6,654 nucleotides of DNA, from contig JAUILB010000161.1 in NCBI GenBank assembly GCA_030432815.1, positions 1 to 6,654 of the forward strand, given 5' to 3'. This document shows positions 1-5,304 of this stretch, one piece after another. Every line of letters begins with the position of its first letter. The first letter of the stretch is position 1. The stretch comes from Alphaproteobacteria bacterium. Lineage in GTDB: Bacteria; Pseudomonadota; Alphaproteobacteria; Sphingomonadales; Emcibacteraceae. The position numbers were made by a program, and so were the translations under genes. The notes under the pieces are model-generated. The model was not told the origin of the DNA, did no database searches, and saw only the letters and a list, made by a program, of their open reading frames with translations.

Positions 1-1172
1 TTGATTTTACGTCCGGTCAAATGAGTTCCATTCTGGGCCACAGTCATCCGGAAATTGTCGCTACAGTTAGGGACGCTATTGGAAAACTGGATCATTTATT
101 TAGCGGTATGTTATCTGCGCCTGTTTTGGATCTTGCCGAAGCATTGACAGCACTGGCCCCAGCGCCACTGGACCGGGTTTTGCTGCTAAGTACAGGCGCG
201 GAATCAAATGAAGCCGCGCTTAAAATGGCCCGTCTTTATACCGGTGGTTATGAAGTTGTCGGATTTGCCCAGTCATGGCACGGCATGACCGGGGCTGCGG
301 CTTCAGCGACATATAGTGCCGGCAGAAAGGGATACGGCCCAATGAATGTGGGAAGTATGGCAATCATGGCCCCGAACGTATACCGCCCGACATTTGGAAA
401 TGATCAGAATTATAACTGGAAAGAAGAACTTGATTACGGTTTTGATCTGCTTGACCGTCAATCAACCGGTAATCTGGCAGCCTTCATTGCTGAGCCGATT
501 TTAAGTTCGGGTGGTATTCTGGAACTGCCGCAAGGGTACTTTGCCGCGCTCAAGGATCATTGTGAAAGAAGGGGTATGATGCTTGTGATTGACGAGGCCC
601 AGACAGGCCTTGGTCGTACCGGCGACATGTTCGCTTTTTCAAGAGACAATATAGTGCCGGATTTTCTTACCCTTTCAAAAACATTGGGGGCAGGGCTTCC
701 GCTGTCTGCGGTACTGACATCGGCGGAAATCGAGCAGAAATGCCATGAAAGGGGTTTTCTTTTTTATACAACACATACGTCAGATCCATTGCCGGCTGCT
801 GTCGGGTTAACGGTTATCGAAGTTCTTCTAAGGGATAAACTCGCCGACCGTGCAGCCAATGCCGGAAGCAAGCTTAAAAAGGGGCTTATCCAGTTACAAA
901 AAAATTATGACTGTGTTGGTGATGTCCGTGGTCGCGGGCTTCTTCTTGGCGTTGAAATTGTTGAAGATAAACTGTCAAAAAAACCGTCTGCTGATCTTGG
1001 TGACCGAATAACGAATAAAGCCATGGAGCTTGGTTTAAATCTAAATATCGTCAAATTCCCCGGCATGGGGGGTGTACTCCGTATTGCGCCACCCATGACA
1101 ATATCGGATGATGAAATCGAGCTTGGTCTATCAATTCTGGATGATGCGATAAGGGATGTGGTTGAAGGTTAA
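1..1172 (+). CDS. dgdA: 2,2-dialkylglycine decarboxylase (pyruvate), 5'-truncated by window edge
   Basis: A PLP enzyme of class III aminotransferase fold that decarboxylates 2,2-dialkylglycines (2-aminoisobutyrate, isovaline) to ketone plus CO2 and passes the amino group to pyruvate, giving L-alanine; cytoplasmic. The frame is open from base 3 (DFTSGQM...), so the ATG at 21 is internal. Counting from that Met and adding 52 gives the numbering of the Burkholderia enzyme with almost no gaps. This places Gln52 (codon 18-20), the Thr-Gly-Ala phosphate loop (110-112), Trp138, Met141, Ser215, Asp243, Gln246, PLP Lys272 (in LSKTLGAGLPL) and Arg406 (in RIAPP). The alkali-metal site residues Ser80, Thr303 and Asp307 are also present. 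About 46 N-terminal residues lie off the left edge; the inferred full length of about 435 fits the family. A divergent LysR-type dgdR, known beside dgdA elsewhere, could be upstream but is not visible. Residue correspondence is from memory, not a computed alignment. Confidence 0.93.
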   Translation, partial: DFTSGQMSSILGHSHPEIVATVRDAIGKLDHLFSGMLSAPVLDLAEALTALAPAPLDRVLLLSTGAESNEAALKMARLYTGGYEVVGFAQSWHGMTGAAASATYSAGRKGYGPMNVGSMAIMAPNVYRPTFGNDQNYNWKEELDYGFDLLDRQSTGNLAAFIAEPILSSGGILELPQGYFAALKDHCERRGMMLVIDEAQTGLGRTGDMFAFSRDNIVPDFLTLSKTLGAGLPLSAVLTSAEIEQKCHERGFLFYTTHTSDPLPAAVGLTVIEVLLRDKLADRAANAGSKLKKGLIQLQKNYDCVGDVRGRGLLLGVEIVEDKLSKKPSADLGDRITNKAMELGLNLNIVKFPGMGGVLRIAPPMTISDDEIELGLSILDDAIRDVVEG

Positions 1173-1192
1173 ATCAGAAATTATTGATTTAA
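1169..1192. terminator. Weak hairpin between convergent genes, possible bidirectional terminator
   Basis: A perfect 8-bp inverted repeat, TTAAATCA (1169-1176) and TGATTTAA (1185-1192), surrounds an 8-base loop. It overlaps the dgdA stop codon and is followed by AAAA then TTTTCTTT. It lies between two genes that end facing each other, where a shared terminator is expected. The stem has only two G-C pairs and the T tract does not directly follow it, so it may be weak or may not act as a terminator at all. Confidence 0.35.
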
Positions 1193-1202
1193 AAAATTTT
1201 CT

Positions 1203-1802
1203 TTACTTCAAGTTTATCGGAAATTCTATTTGTGTTAAATTCTCAGCTTCTATCGTTATTTCCTGCGTAGTGTTTGTGAAGTTAGTGGCAAGGTTTGGAT
1301 GCCAGACAGTTGCTTCATAGATACCTGGCTGAATATCCGTTATTTCCAACTGACCCGTAGCATCGGATTTGGCAAAATGATCTGTTTCAACGACGTAAAT
1401 ATAACCGACCATATTGTCATGGATATTACAACCCAGTATAACTGTCCCGATCTTGTCAAAATTGACTGATATCTGATCCTCGCCACCATATAGCTGCACT
1501 TCAAAGCGCTTGGCTTTTGAAAAAGAATAAATCATGTGTCTGAAATTATCCTTATTTGGAAAATTTACTTCACTTCCTACACGAATTGGTAGCACGCGCG
1601 GGATAAATTCTTGTCCTTCCTGAACCATAACAGGATTAGTTTTTGCAACGCTGTTAAAGTTTTTGGATTTGTCTGCAGACATTAAGCTAACAATGGCATT
1701 TTCCACCGGTGTTCCGCTTTCGTCTGATACAGTGATTAAAACCGTTTGCGCCAATAAGCTTACAGGGGAAAAAACAAACATCAAAAATAGCATGTATTTC
1801 AT
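1203..1802 (-). CDS. Exported cupredoxin-like 'methylamine utilization' family protein
   Basis: A secreted protein of 199 residues. An N-terminal signal peptide (MKYMLFLMF...LLAQ, cleavage near residue 19) is followed by a beta-rich segment beginning VLITVSDESGTPVENAIVSL, like a carboxypeptidase-regulatory (Ig-like) strand set. The central part carries His89 (FRHMIYSFS) and Cys125-x2-His128-x2-Met131 (GCNIHDNM). This His/Cys/His/Met set has the same C-x2-H-x2-M spacing as amicyanin, hence the usual 'methylamine utilization protein' label. A further regulatory-like strand set (GQLEITDIQPGIYEATVWHPN) closes the protein. No methylamine dehydrogenase gene is in the window, so a role in methylamine oxidation is not supported; copper binding or electron transfer in the periplasm is inference. 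The ATG at 1802 is chosen over a TTG at 1808 because an AAAGA lies 8 bases upstream of it and the resulting signal peptide is normal. It is divergent from the DUF3034 gene and convergent with dgdA. Confidence 0.8.
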   Translation of the reverse strand: MKYMLFLMFVFSPVSLLAQTVLITVSDESGTPVENAIVSLMSADKSKNFNSVAKTNPVMVQEGQEFIPRVLPIRVGSEVNFPNKDNFRHMIYSFSKAKRFEVQLYGGEDQISVNFDKIGTVILGCNIHDNMVGYIYVVETDHFAKSDATGQLEITDIQPGIYEATVWHPNLATNFTNTTQEITIEAENLTQIEFPINLK

Positions 1803-1834
1803 ATCCAAAATCTTTCGTTCATGATTTTTTAAGT

Positions 1835-1884
1835 AATTTTAATTAAGCCTATAACTATCTATAAAATATGAAAATTTAATTAAG
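1835..1884. repeat. Direct repeat TTTAATTAAG in the divergent promoter region
   Basis: The ten-base sequence TTTAATTAAG occurs at 1838-1847 and 1875-1884, 37 bp apart, and the match extends upstream to 12 of 13 bases (1835-1847 and 1872-1884). Each copy contains the palindrome TTAATTAA. The two copies sit in the 91-base gap between divergent envelope genes and could be regulator or nucleoid-protein sites. The gap is very AT-rich, so chance is a serious alternative. Between the copies, TATAAA (1860-1865) could be a -10 element for the plus-strand operon, but no convincing -35 is seen. Confidence 0.3.
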
Positions 1885-1893
1885 ACATAATAG

Positions 1894-2841
1894 ATGGATG
1901 AATTATTGCGTAGTCTCTTTGAGAAAAAATATAAAAGATTAGTATGTATAATAAGAAGCGTAATTTCGGTACATTTTAATTGCCTAAAATTCGTTATGCT
2001 GGGGGTAATGTCGTTTCCGACCGCTGTAAATGCCGAAGGATTATTCAGTCAGGGGAAGCTCATTGCGACAGGTGGTGTAAGCCAGGTCGAAGGAGCAGGG
2101 GGATCGGGCCTTACAACTTGGGCCTTAATAACGGGCTATGGTACAAATAAAGGTATGGGTGTTAATGCACATCATACGGCCGTCTGGTTATCTGACTTTA
2201 CATTACAGAGTTCAGGGTTAAGTGTTGGATTATTCGATCGGGTTGAATTAAGTTTCGCCCACCAATGGTTTGATACTGGCGAAGCAGGCGCAAGGCTTGG
2301 AATTGGTGAAGGCTTTACCTTTGATCAGGATATTATCGGTGCAAAGGTAAGGTTAATTGGCGCGGCGGTTTATGATCAAGATAAATGGCTTCCTCAAATT
2401 GCGATCGGCGCTAATTACAAACGAAGCGGTGACAAAGCATTGGTAGCAGCACTGGGAGCGGCGAATACAGATAGTTTTGATTACTATGTATCTGCGACAA
2501 AGGTAATTCTCGATCAGAGTTTGATATTAAGTGCAACAGCACGACTTACAGAAGCGAACCAGTTTGGGTTGCTTGGATATGGCAGTGCTACTTCAACGCA
2601 TACCCTGCACGGGGAATTTTCAGCAGCATATATGTTTACCCCAAAATTGGTTGCCGGCATCGATTACAGAACAAAGCCGGATAACCTTGCATTTGCAGAG
2701 GAACAGGATGCTAAAGCAGCTTATGTCGCTTATTTCTTCAACAAGAATTTATCACTCACGTTGGCGGGGGTCGATTTAGGCACCATTGCCCTTCAGGGAA
2801 AACAGCGGGGCTTTTATGCATCATTACAGGCAGGATTTTAA
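1894..2841 (+). CDS. DUF3034 family outer-membrane beta-barrel protein
   Basis: A 315-residue exported protein recognised as DUF3034 by its conserved N-terminal part: GLFSQGKLIATGGVSQVEG, then a GGSGLTTWALITGYG stretch, a segment ending FDRVELSFAHQWFDTG, and a FDQDIIGAKVRLIG strand. Alternating hydrophobic strands, many glycines and aromatics, and a terminal phenylalanine (ASLQAGF) are typical of an outer-membrane barrel. The molecular function of the family is unknown to me. The signal peptide is unusually long if translation starts at 1894: cleavage is expected after VNA at residue 47, with basic residues at 11-15 and the hydrophobic stretch at about 29-42. Starting at the ATG at 1996 would leave a 13-residue leader without positive charge, so 1894 is preferred although its ribosome site is poor. 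It is the first gene of a two-gene operon; the globin start codon begins one base after its stop. Confidence 0.8.
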   Translation: MDELLRSLFEKKYKRLVCIIRSVISVHFNCLKFVMLGVMSFPTAVNAEGLFSQGKLIATGGVSQVEGAGGSGLTTWALITGYGTNKGMGVNAHHTAVWLSDFTLQSSGLSVGLFDRVELSFAHQWFDTGEAGARLGIGEGFTFDQDIIGAKVRLIGAAVYDQDKWLPQIAIGANYKRSGDKALVAALGAANTDSFDYYVSATKVILDQSLILSATARLTEANQFGLLGYGSATSTHTLHGEFSAAYMFTPKLVAGIDYRTKPDNLAFAEEQDAKAAYVAYFFNKNLSLTLAGVDLGTIALQGKQRGFYASLQAGF

Positions 2842-2842
2842 T

Positions 2843-3262
2843 ATGAGGATTTTGAAAGTTATTATTTCGGCACTGATTTTTAATTTTTTTGCATTAAATG
2901 CAAATGCCCAGAGCCTATATGAAAAGCTTGGTGAGAACCCAAAAATTCACAAAATAATGGTTAGAACGTTGGAATTATCTATGGAGGATGAGCGTATTGC
3001 ATTTACATTGGAACGGAGTGATCTGGATCGTCTGGCTCAGCTACTTACAGACCAAACTTGTGAATTAACGGGCGGCCCTTGTAAGTATGAAGGCGTTGAT
3101 ATGAAGAAAGCCCATGTGGGGCTGGGTCTAACGACAGGTCATTTTAATGCGCTTGTTGAACATCTTCAACAAGCAATGCGTGAAGAAAATATTTCAAATA
3201 GAACACAAAATCAATTATTGGCTCTGTTCGCGCCCATGCATAGGGATGTGGTTGAAAAGTAG
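2843..3262 (+). CDS. Exported group 1 truncated haemoglobin
   Basis: A 139-residue protein with a signal peptide (MRILKVII...LNANA, cleavage near residue 22) followed by a group 1 truncated globin. It opens with LYEKLG at 25-30; the GGPC.YEG..M segment at 77-87 leads into the proximal His91 (F8, in MKKAHVGLG), and TTGHFNALVEHL follows. Counted against Mycobacterium tuberculosis trHbN without a gap, position B10 is Leu43 rather than Tyr, and two cysteines (73 and 80, C-x6-C) flank the E-F region. A role in binding O2 or NO in the periplasm is inferred from the family and signal peptide; the ligand is not known. The ATG at 2843 is preferred to an in-frame ATG at 2786, because it has AGGA at 2832-2835 seven bases upstream, gives a clean signal peptide, and lies one base past the DUF3034 stop, so translation is probably coupled. 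There is no separate promoter. Confidence 0.88.
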   Translation: MRILKVIISALIFNFFALNANAQSLYEKLGENPKIHKIMVRTLELSMEDERIAFTLERSDLDRLAQLLTDQTCELTGGPCKYEGVDMKKAHVGLGLTTGHFNALVEHLQQAMREENISNRTQNQLLALFAPMHRDVVEK

Positions 3263-3293
3263 TTTAATCTGATAAGTTTTAAGACAATGTCGG

Positions 3294-3322
3294 TTGAATA
3301 ATAGTTGTTTGTTTTTTATGAT
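3294..3322 (+). promoter_or_regulatory. Predicted sigma70 promoter of the RAM-domain gene
   Basis: TTGAAT (3294-3299) and TATGAT (3317-3322) are separated by exactly 17 bases, and the predicted transcript would begin near 3329, about 29 bases before the ATG at 3358. An inverted pair GGTTGA (3292-3297) and TCAACC (3335-3340) overlaps the -35 box and lies just after the start point, so a regulator could bind there. Confidence 0.5.
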
Positions 3323-3357
3323 GTGACGCAACAATCAACCATAACGGAAATCAGAGC

Positions 3358-3600
3358 ATGCAGAATATTTTTGTTCAGATAAAATGTGAACTTGGAAAAG
3401 TCTACGATGTCGCAGAGGCCGTCGTCGATAATGTAGAAGAAGCGGAAGATGTGTACTCCATTTCCGGTGCCTTTGATCTAATGGTGAAGTTTCATCTTGG
3501 TGATGATGTTGATATAGGGCGTTTTGTAAACGAAAAGGTACAGCCAATTGCTGGGATTAAAGATACCTTTACAATTATGACCTTTAAGGCCTTCAAGTAA
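3358..3600 (+). CDS. Stand-alone Lrp/AsnC ligand-binding (RAM) domain protein
   Basis: An 80-residue protein consisting only of the alpha/beta ligand-binding and oligomerisation domain of Lrp/AsnC regulators. The hallmark order is visible: an opening beta strand QNIFVQIKCELGKVYDVA, the VYSISGAFDLMVKF strand (residues about 32-45) with the conserved Ser-Gly-x-x-Asp-Leu, a DIGRFV helix start, and the closing GIKDTFTIMTFKAF. No helix-turn-helix is present and the 95 bases upstream are too short to hold one, so it is a complete small protein, not a fragment. Such proteins form dimers or octamer-like assemblies that bind amino acids; the partner here is unknown. Its stop is one base from the stop of the opposing MarR gene. 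It has its own predicted promoter. Confidence 0.85.
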   Translation: MQNIFVQIKCELGKVYDVAEAVVDNVEEAEDVYSISGAFDLMVKFHLGDDVDIGRFVNEKVQPIAGIKDTFTIMTFKAFK

Positions 3601-3601
3601 A

Positions 3602-4060
3602 TTATCTTGGGCGGATAAATTCTGTTAGTTTTGATAAAACCGTGCTCAGGGCCTGCGTTTCATTTTCATCAAGCTGTTTCAGAAGTGTCTTTTCGTATTC
3701 CTGAACCAGGGGTACGATTTTCTGATATTTTTTACGGCCCGTTTCGGATAATGCCAGTTCTGATCTGCGTTTATCATCATGGGCAAATTTTCGGTCTATC
3801 AGGCCCCGTTTGATCATGCCGTTGATGGCACGGCTTACAGCCACCTTATCCATTGCCGTTTTTTCGGCTACATATGCTGCTGATACCCCGCTTGTAATCC
3901 CAAGAACAGCCATGACCCGCCATTCCGTATGTGCAATACCAAACCGTTCCGTATAAAGGTTGGCAAGATCCTGACTCACAAGATTGGTAAGATAAGACAG
4001 TTGATAGGGTAAGAACTCTTCGAGATACAGTTCATGTTTGTTCATTTTGCGTTTTTCCAC
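3602..4060 (-). CDS. MarR-family transcriptional regulator
   Basis: A 152-residue winged-helix dimer. The N-terminal helix covers about 10-39; the DNA-binding unit runs from about 42 to 108, with the recognition helix around residues 70-83 (DKVAVSRAINGMI). The wing has the family hallmark FAHDDKRRSELALSETG, including Asp95, Asp96, Arg98 and Arg99. C-terminal helices (about 110-148) complete the dimer interface. MarR proteins usually repress until a small, often phenolic, ligand releases them; the divergent FAH-family gene and the palindrome between them suggest this pair is the regulated unit. Translation is taken from a GTG at 4060, with GGTGAG four bases upstream; an ATG at 4045 with a GGA upstream is a reasonable alternative and would remove five residues. 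It is tail-to-tail with the RAM-domain gene. Confidence 0.88.
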   Translation of the reverse strand: MEKRKMNKHELYLEEFLPYQLSYLTNLVSQDLANLYTERFGIAHTEWRVMAVLGITSGVSAAYVAEKTAMDKVAVSRAINGMIKRGLIDRKFAHDDKRRSELALSETGRKKYQKIVPLVQEYEKTLLKQLDENETQALSTVLSKLTEFIRPR

Positions 4061-4079
4061 TTAACTCACCAAAAAAGAC

Positions 4080-4108
4080 TTGCAATTAGTTTCATTTGTA
4101 ACTATTTT
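4080..4108 (+). promoter_or_regulatory. Predicted sigma70 promoter of the FAH-family gene
   Basis: TTGCAA (4080-4085) and TATTTT (4103-4108) are 17 bases apart, each matching four of six consensus bases. The palindrome at 4087-4104 fills the spacer, a classic repressor position. A transcript from about 4115 would have a leader of about 49 bases. Confidence 0.45.
4087..4104. promoter_or_regulatory. Candidate MarR operator palindrome
   Basis: TAGTTTCATTTGTAACTA has 5-bp inverted arms (TAGTT and AACTA) in an 18-bp site, the usual size for a MarR dimer. It lies between the -35 and -10 of the rightward promoter and covers the expected start point of the leftward marR transcript, so one bound dimer could shut both. 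A second inverted pair, TATTGA (4108-4113) and TCAATA (4129-4134), overlaps the leftward -35 and could be an additional site. Binding by this particular regulator is inference. Confidence 0.45.
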
Positions 4109-4132
4109 ATTGATATGTTATCTATCCGTCAA
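4104..4132 (-). promoter_or_regulatory. Predicted sigma70 promoter of the MarR gene
   Basis: On the minus strand TTGACG (complement of 4127-4132) and TAAAAT (complement of 4104-4109) match five of six consensus bases each, with a 17-base spacer. This is the best-looking promoter in the window. Its -10 box overlaps the -10 of the opposing promoter, so the two cannot be occupied at once. Confidence 0.6.
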
Positions 4133-4163
4133 TAGTAAATAATAAACAGGAAAGCGCAAGGAC

Positions 4164-5138
4164 ATGAAACTCGCATCATTAAAACATGGCCGTGACGGCA
4201 AACTGGTTGTTGTCTCAAAAGATCTGTCAAAATATGTACTCGCAACCAATGTTGCTGCAACAATGCAACAGGCGCTTGATAATTGGGCTGACTGCGAAGC
4301 CGCTTTGAAACATATTTATGACGATCTGCAAAGCGGAAAAATTTCCGGCCATGATTTTGACCCGACTGAATGTGCGGCACCGCTTCCGCGTTCTTATCAT
4401 TGGGTTGATGGCAGTGCCTATGTCACCCATGTTGAACTTGTCAGAAAGGCGCGTGGCGCTGAACTACCGTCAAGCTTTTGGGAAGATCCGCTGGTTTATA
4501 TGGGGGCGTCCGATGCTTTCATCGGCCCTCATGATGATATTCGTGCAGGATCGGAAGAATGGGGGATTGATCTTGAAGCCGAAGTTGCGGTGATTACGGA
4601 CGATGTTCCCGCCGGCACAAACGCGGATGAAGCAAAAAAACATATCAAGCTTCTCTCTATCCTGAATGATGTGTCACTACGCAATCTGATCCCGGCGGAA
4701 CTGGCAAAACAGTTTGGTTTTTACCAGTCAAAACCCTGGACCGCCTTTGCGCCCGTATTTGTGACACCGGATGAACTTGGTGATGCATGGGATGGCTGCA
4801 AACTTCATTTGCCGCTCCATGCATATGTGAATGGTGAAAAGCTCGGCTCCCCCAATGCCGGTATCGACATGACATTTGATTTTTGCAGGCTTATCGAACA
4901 TGCGGCTAAATCCCGTGATCTTGCCCCGGGGACGGTTGTTGGCTCTGGCACCGTTTCAAACAAGGGATCAAAGGACGGATCATGCTGTCTTGCAGAGGTT
5001 CGCTGTCTGGAAACTATTGCAGATGGCAAACCATCAACACCATTCTTAAGTTTCGGTGACCGTGTTGAAATTGACATGTTCGATCAAGATGGCAACACAA
5101 TTTTCGGCCGCATTGATCAGAAAGTCGTGCCTTTTTAA
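4164..5138 (+). CDS. Fumarylacetoacetate hydrolase (FAH) family protein, probable fumarylacetoacetase
   Basis: A 324-residue cytoplasmic metal-dependent C-C bond hydrolase, the length of the short bacterial FahA-like group. An N-terminal FAH-associated region (1-76, with MKLASLKHGRDGKLVVVSKDL-like opening) leads to the catalytic fold. The metal ligands appear as Glu138 and Glu140 (GIDLEAEVAV) and Asp169 (ILNDVSLRN), with Lys190 in FYQSKPWTAFAP and the family loop GSGTVSNKG at 260-268. The likely reaction is fumarylacetoacetate to fumarate plus acetoacetate, the last step of tyrosine/homogentisate degradation. Similar proteins of this length are placed in that pathway in other Proteobacteria, but no homogentisate dioxygenase or maleylacetoacetate isomerase gene is in the window, so another acylpyruvate-like substrate is possible. 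AGGAAAG at 4148-4154 gives a good ribosome site for the ATG at 4164. Divergent from the MarR gene and probably repressed by it. I see no convincing terminator after it. Confidence 0.87.
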   Translation: MKLASLKHGRDGKLVVVSKDLSKYVLATNVAATMQQALDNWADCEAALKHIYDDLQSGKISGHDFDPTECAAPLPRSYHWVDGSAYVTHVELVRKARGAELPSSFWEDPLVYMGASDAFIGPHDDIRAGSEEWGIDLEAEVAVITDDVPAGTNADEAKKHIKLLSILNDVSLRNLIPAELAKQFGFYQSKPWTAFAPVFVTPDELGDAWDGCKLHLPLHAYVNGEKLGSPNAGIDMTFDFCRLIEHAAKSRDLAPGTVVGSGTVSNKGSKDGSCCLAEVRCLETIADGKPSTPFLSFGDRVEIDMFDQDGNTIFGRIDQKVVPF

Positions 5139-5147
5139 GCGATAAAG

Positions 5148-5252
5148 ATGTTTTTTGCATATAGCCTGTACAGTCAACGACCAGTTGTTCCCTATATTAT
5201 GTTTATCGTACTAGGTGGTCATTTAATCGCATTTTTATTGTTTTCAAAATAA
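5148..5252 (+). CDS. Possible 34-residue single-span membrane micro-protein
   Basis: ATG at 5148 opens 34 codons ending TAA at 5252. The product starts MFFAYSLYSQRP and has one hydrophobic span, about residues 15-33 (PYIMFIVLGGHLIAFLLF), then Ser-Lys. It begins nine bases after the FAH-family stop and could be co-transcribed. The only ribosome-like signal is a poor AAAG directly before the ATG, and I do not recognise the sequence, so this may be a chance frame in an AT-rich gap. Confidence 0.22.
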   Translation: MFFAYSLYSQRPVVPYIMFIVLGGHLIAFLLFSK

Positions 5253-5271
5253 TTGTGACGTACCTGTTGCC

Positions 5272-5277
5272 TATAAT
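5272..5277 (+). promoter_or_regulatory. Perfect -10 box upstream of the beta-lactamase-like gene
   Basis: TATAAT at 5272-5277 is a perfect -10 element about 27 bases before the ATG at 5305. No good -35 is seen at 16-18 bases; a TG lies just upstream at one base more than the extended -10 spacing. The gene therefore probably has its own start of transcription, but this rests on one element. Confidence 0.4.
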
Positions 5278-5304
5278 TCATATTATCAGCGAAAGAATGA
5301 AATA

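Noticed and set aside
21..23. ATG at 21 as the start of the decarboxylase gene
   Set aside because: The frame is open to the left edge, and the six residues before it (DFTSGQ) belong to the family core, including the catalytic-site Gln52.
905..1096. 63-codon minus-strand frame opposite dgdA
   Set aside because: It lies antisense to conserved active-site coding sequence and its Arg/Ser/Pro-rich product looks like a shadow.
1203..1802. Assignment to a methylamine dehydrogenase (mau) cluster
   Set aside because: Only the amicyanin-like ligand loop supports it; no dehydrogenase subunits or maturation genes are in the window and the scaffold differs from amicyanin.
1803..1808. TTG start two codons upstream for the cupredoxin-like gene
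   Set aside because: The ATG at 1802 has better ribosome-site spacing and a standard signal peptide; the two extra residues add nothing recognisable.
2531..2779. 82-codon plus-strand frame inside the DUF3034 gene
   Set aside because: It overlaps a recognisable barrel protein in another frame and its product has no protein-like features.
2786..2842. Upstream ATG giving a 19-residue longer globin
   Set aside because: It lies inside the DUF3034 coding region, puts charged residues ahead of a normal signal peptide, and the ATG at 2843 has a well-spaced AGGA.
4657..5077. Two minus-strand frames (4657-4875 and 4805-5077) opposite the FAH gene
   Set aside because: They overlap each other and a conserved enzyme; the products are low-complexity and unrecognisable.
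5139..5304. Terminator after the FAH-family gene
   Set aside because: There is a TTTTTT tract at 5151-5156, but no stable stem precedes it; only 4-5 bp inverted repeats are present.
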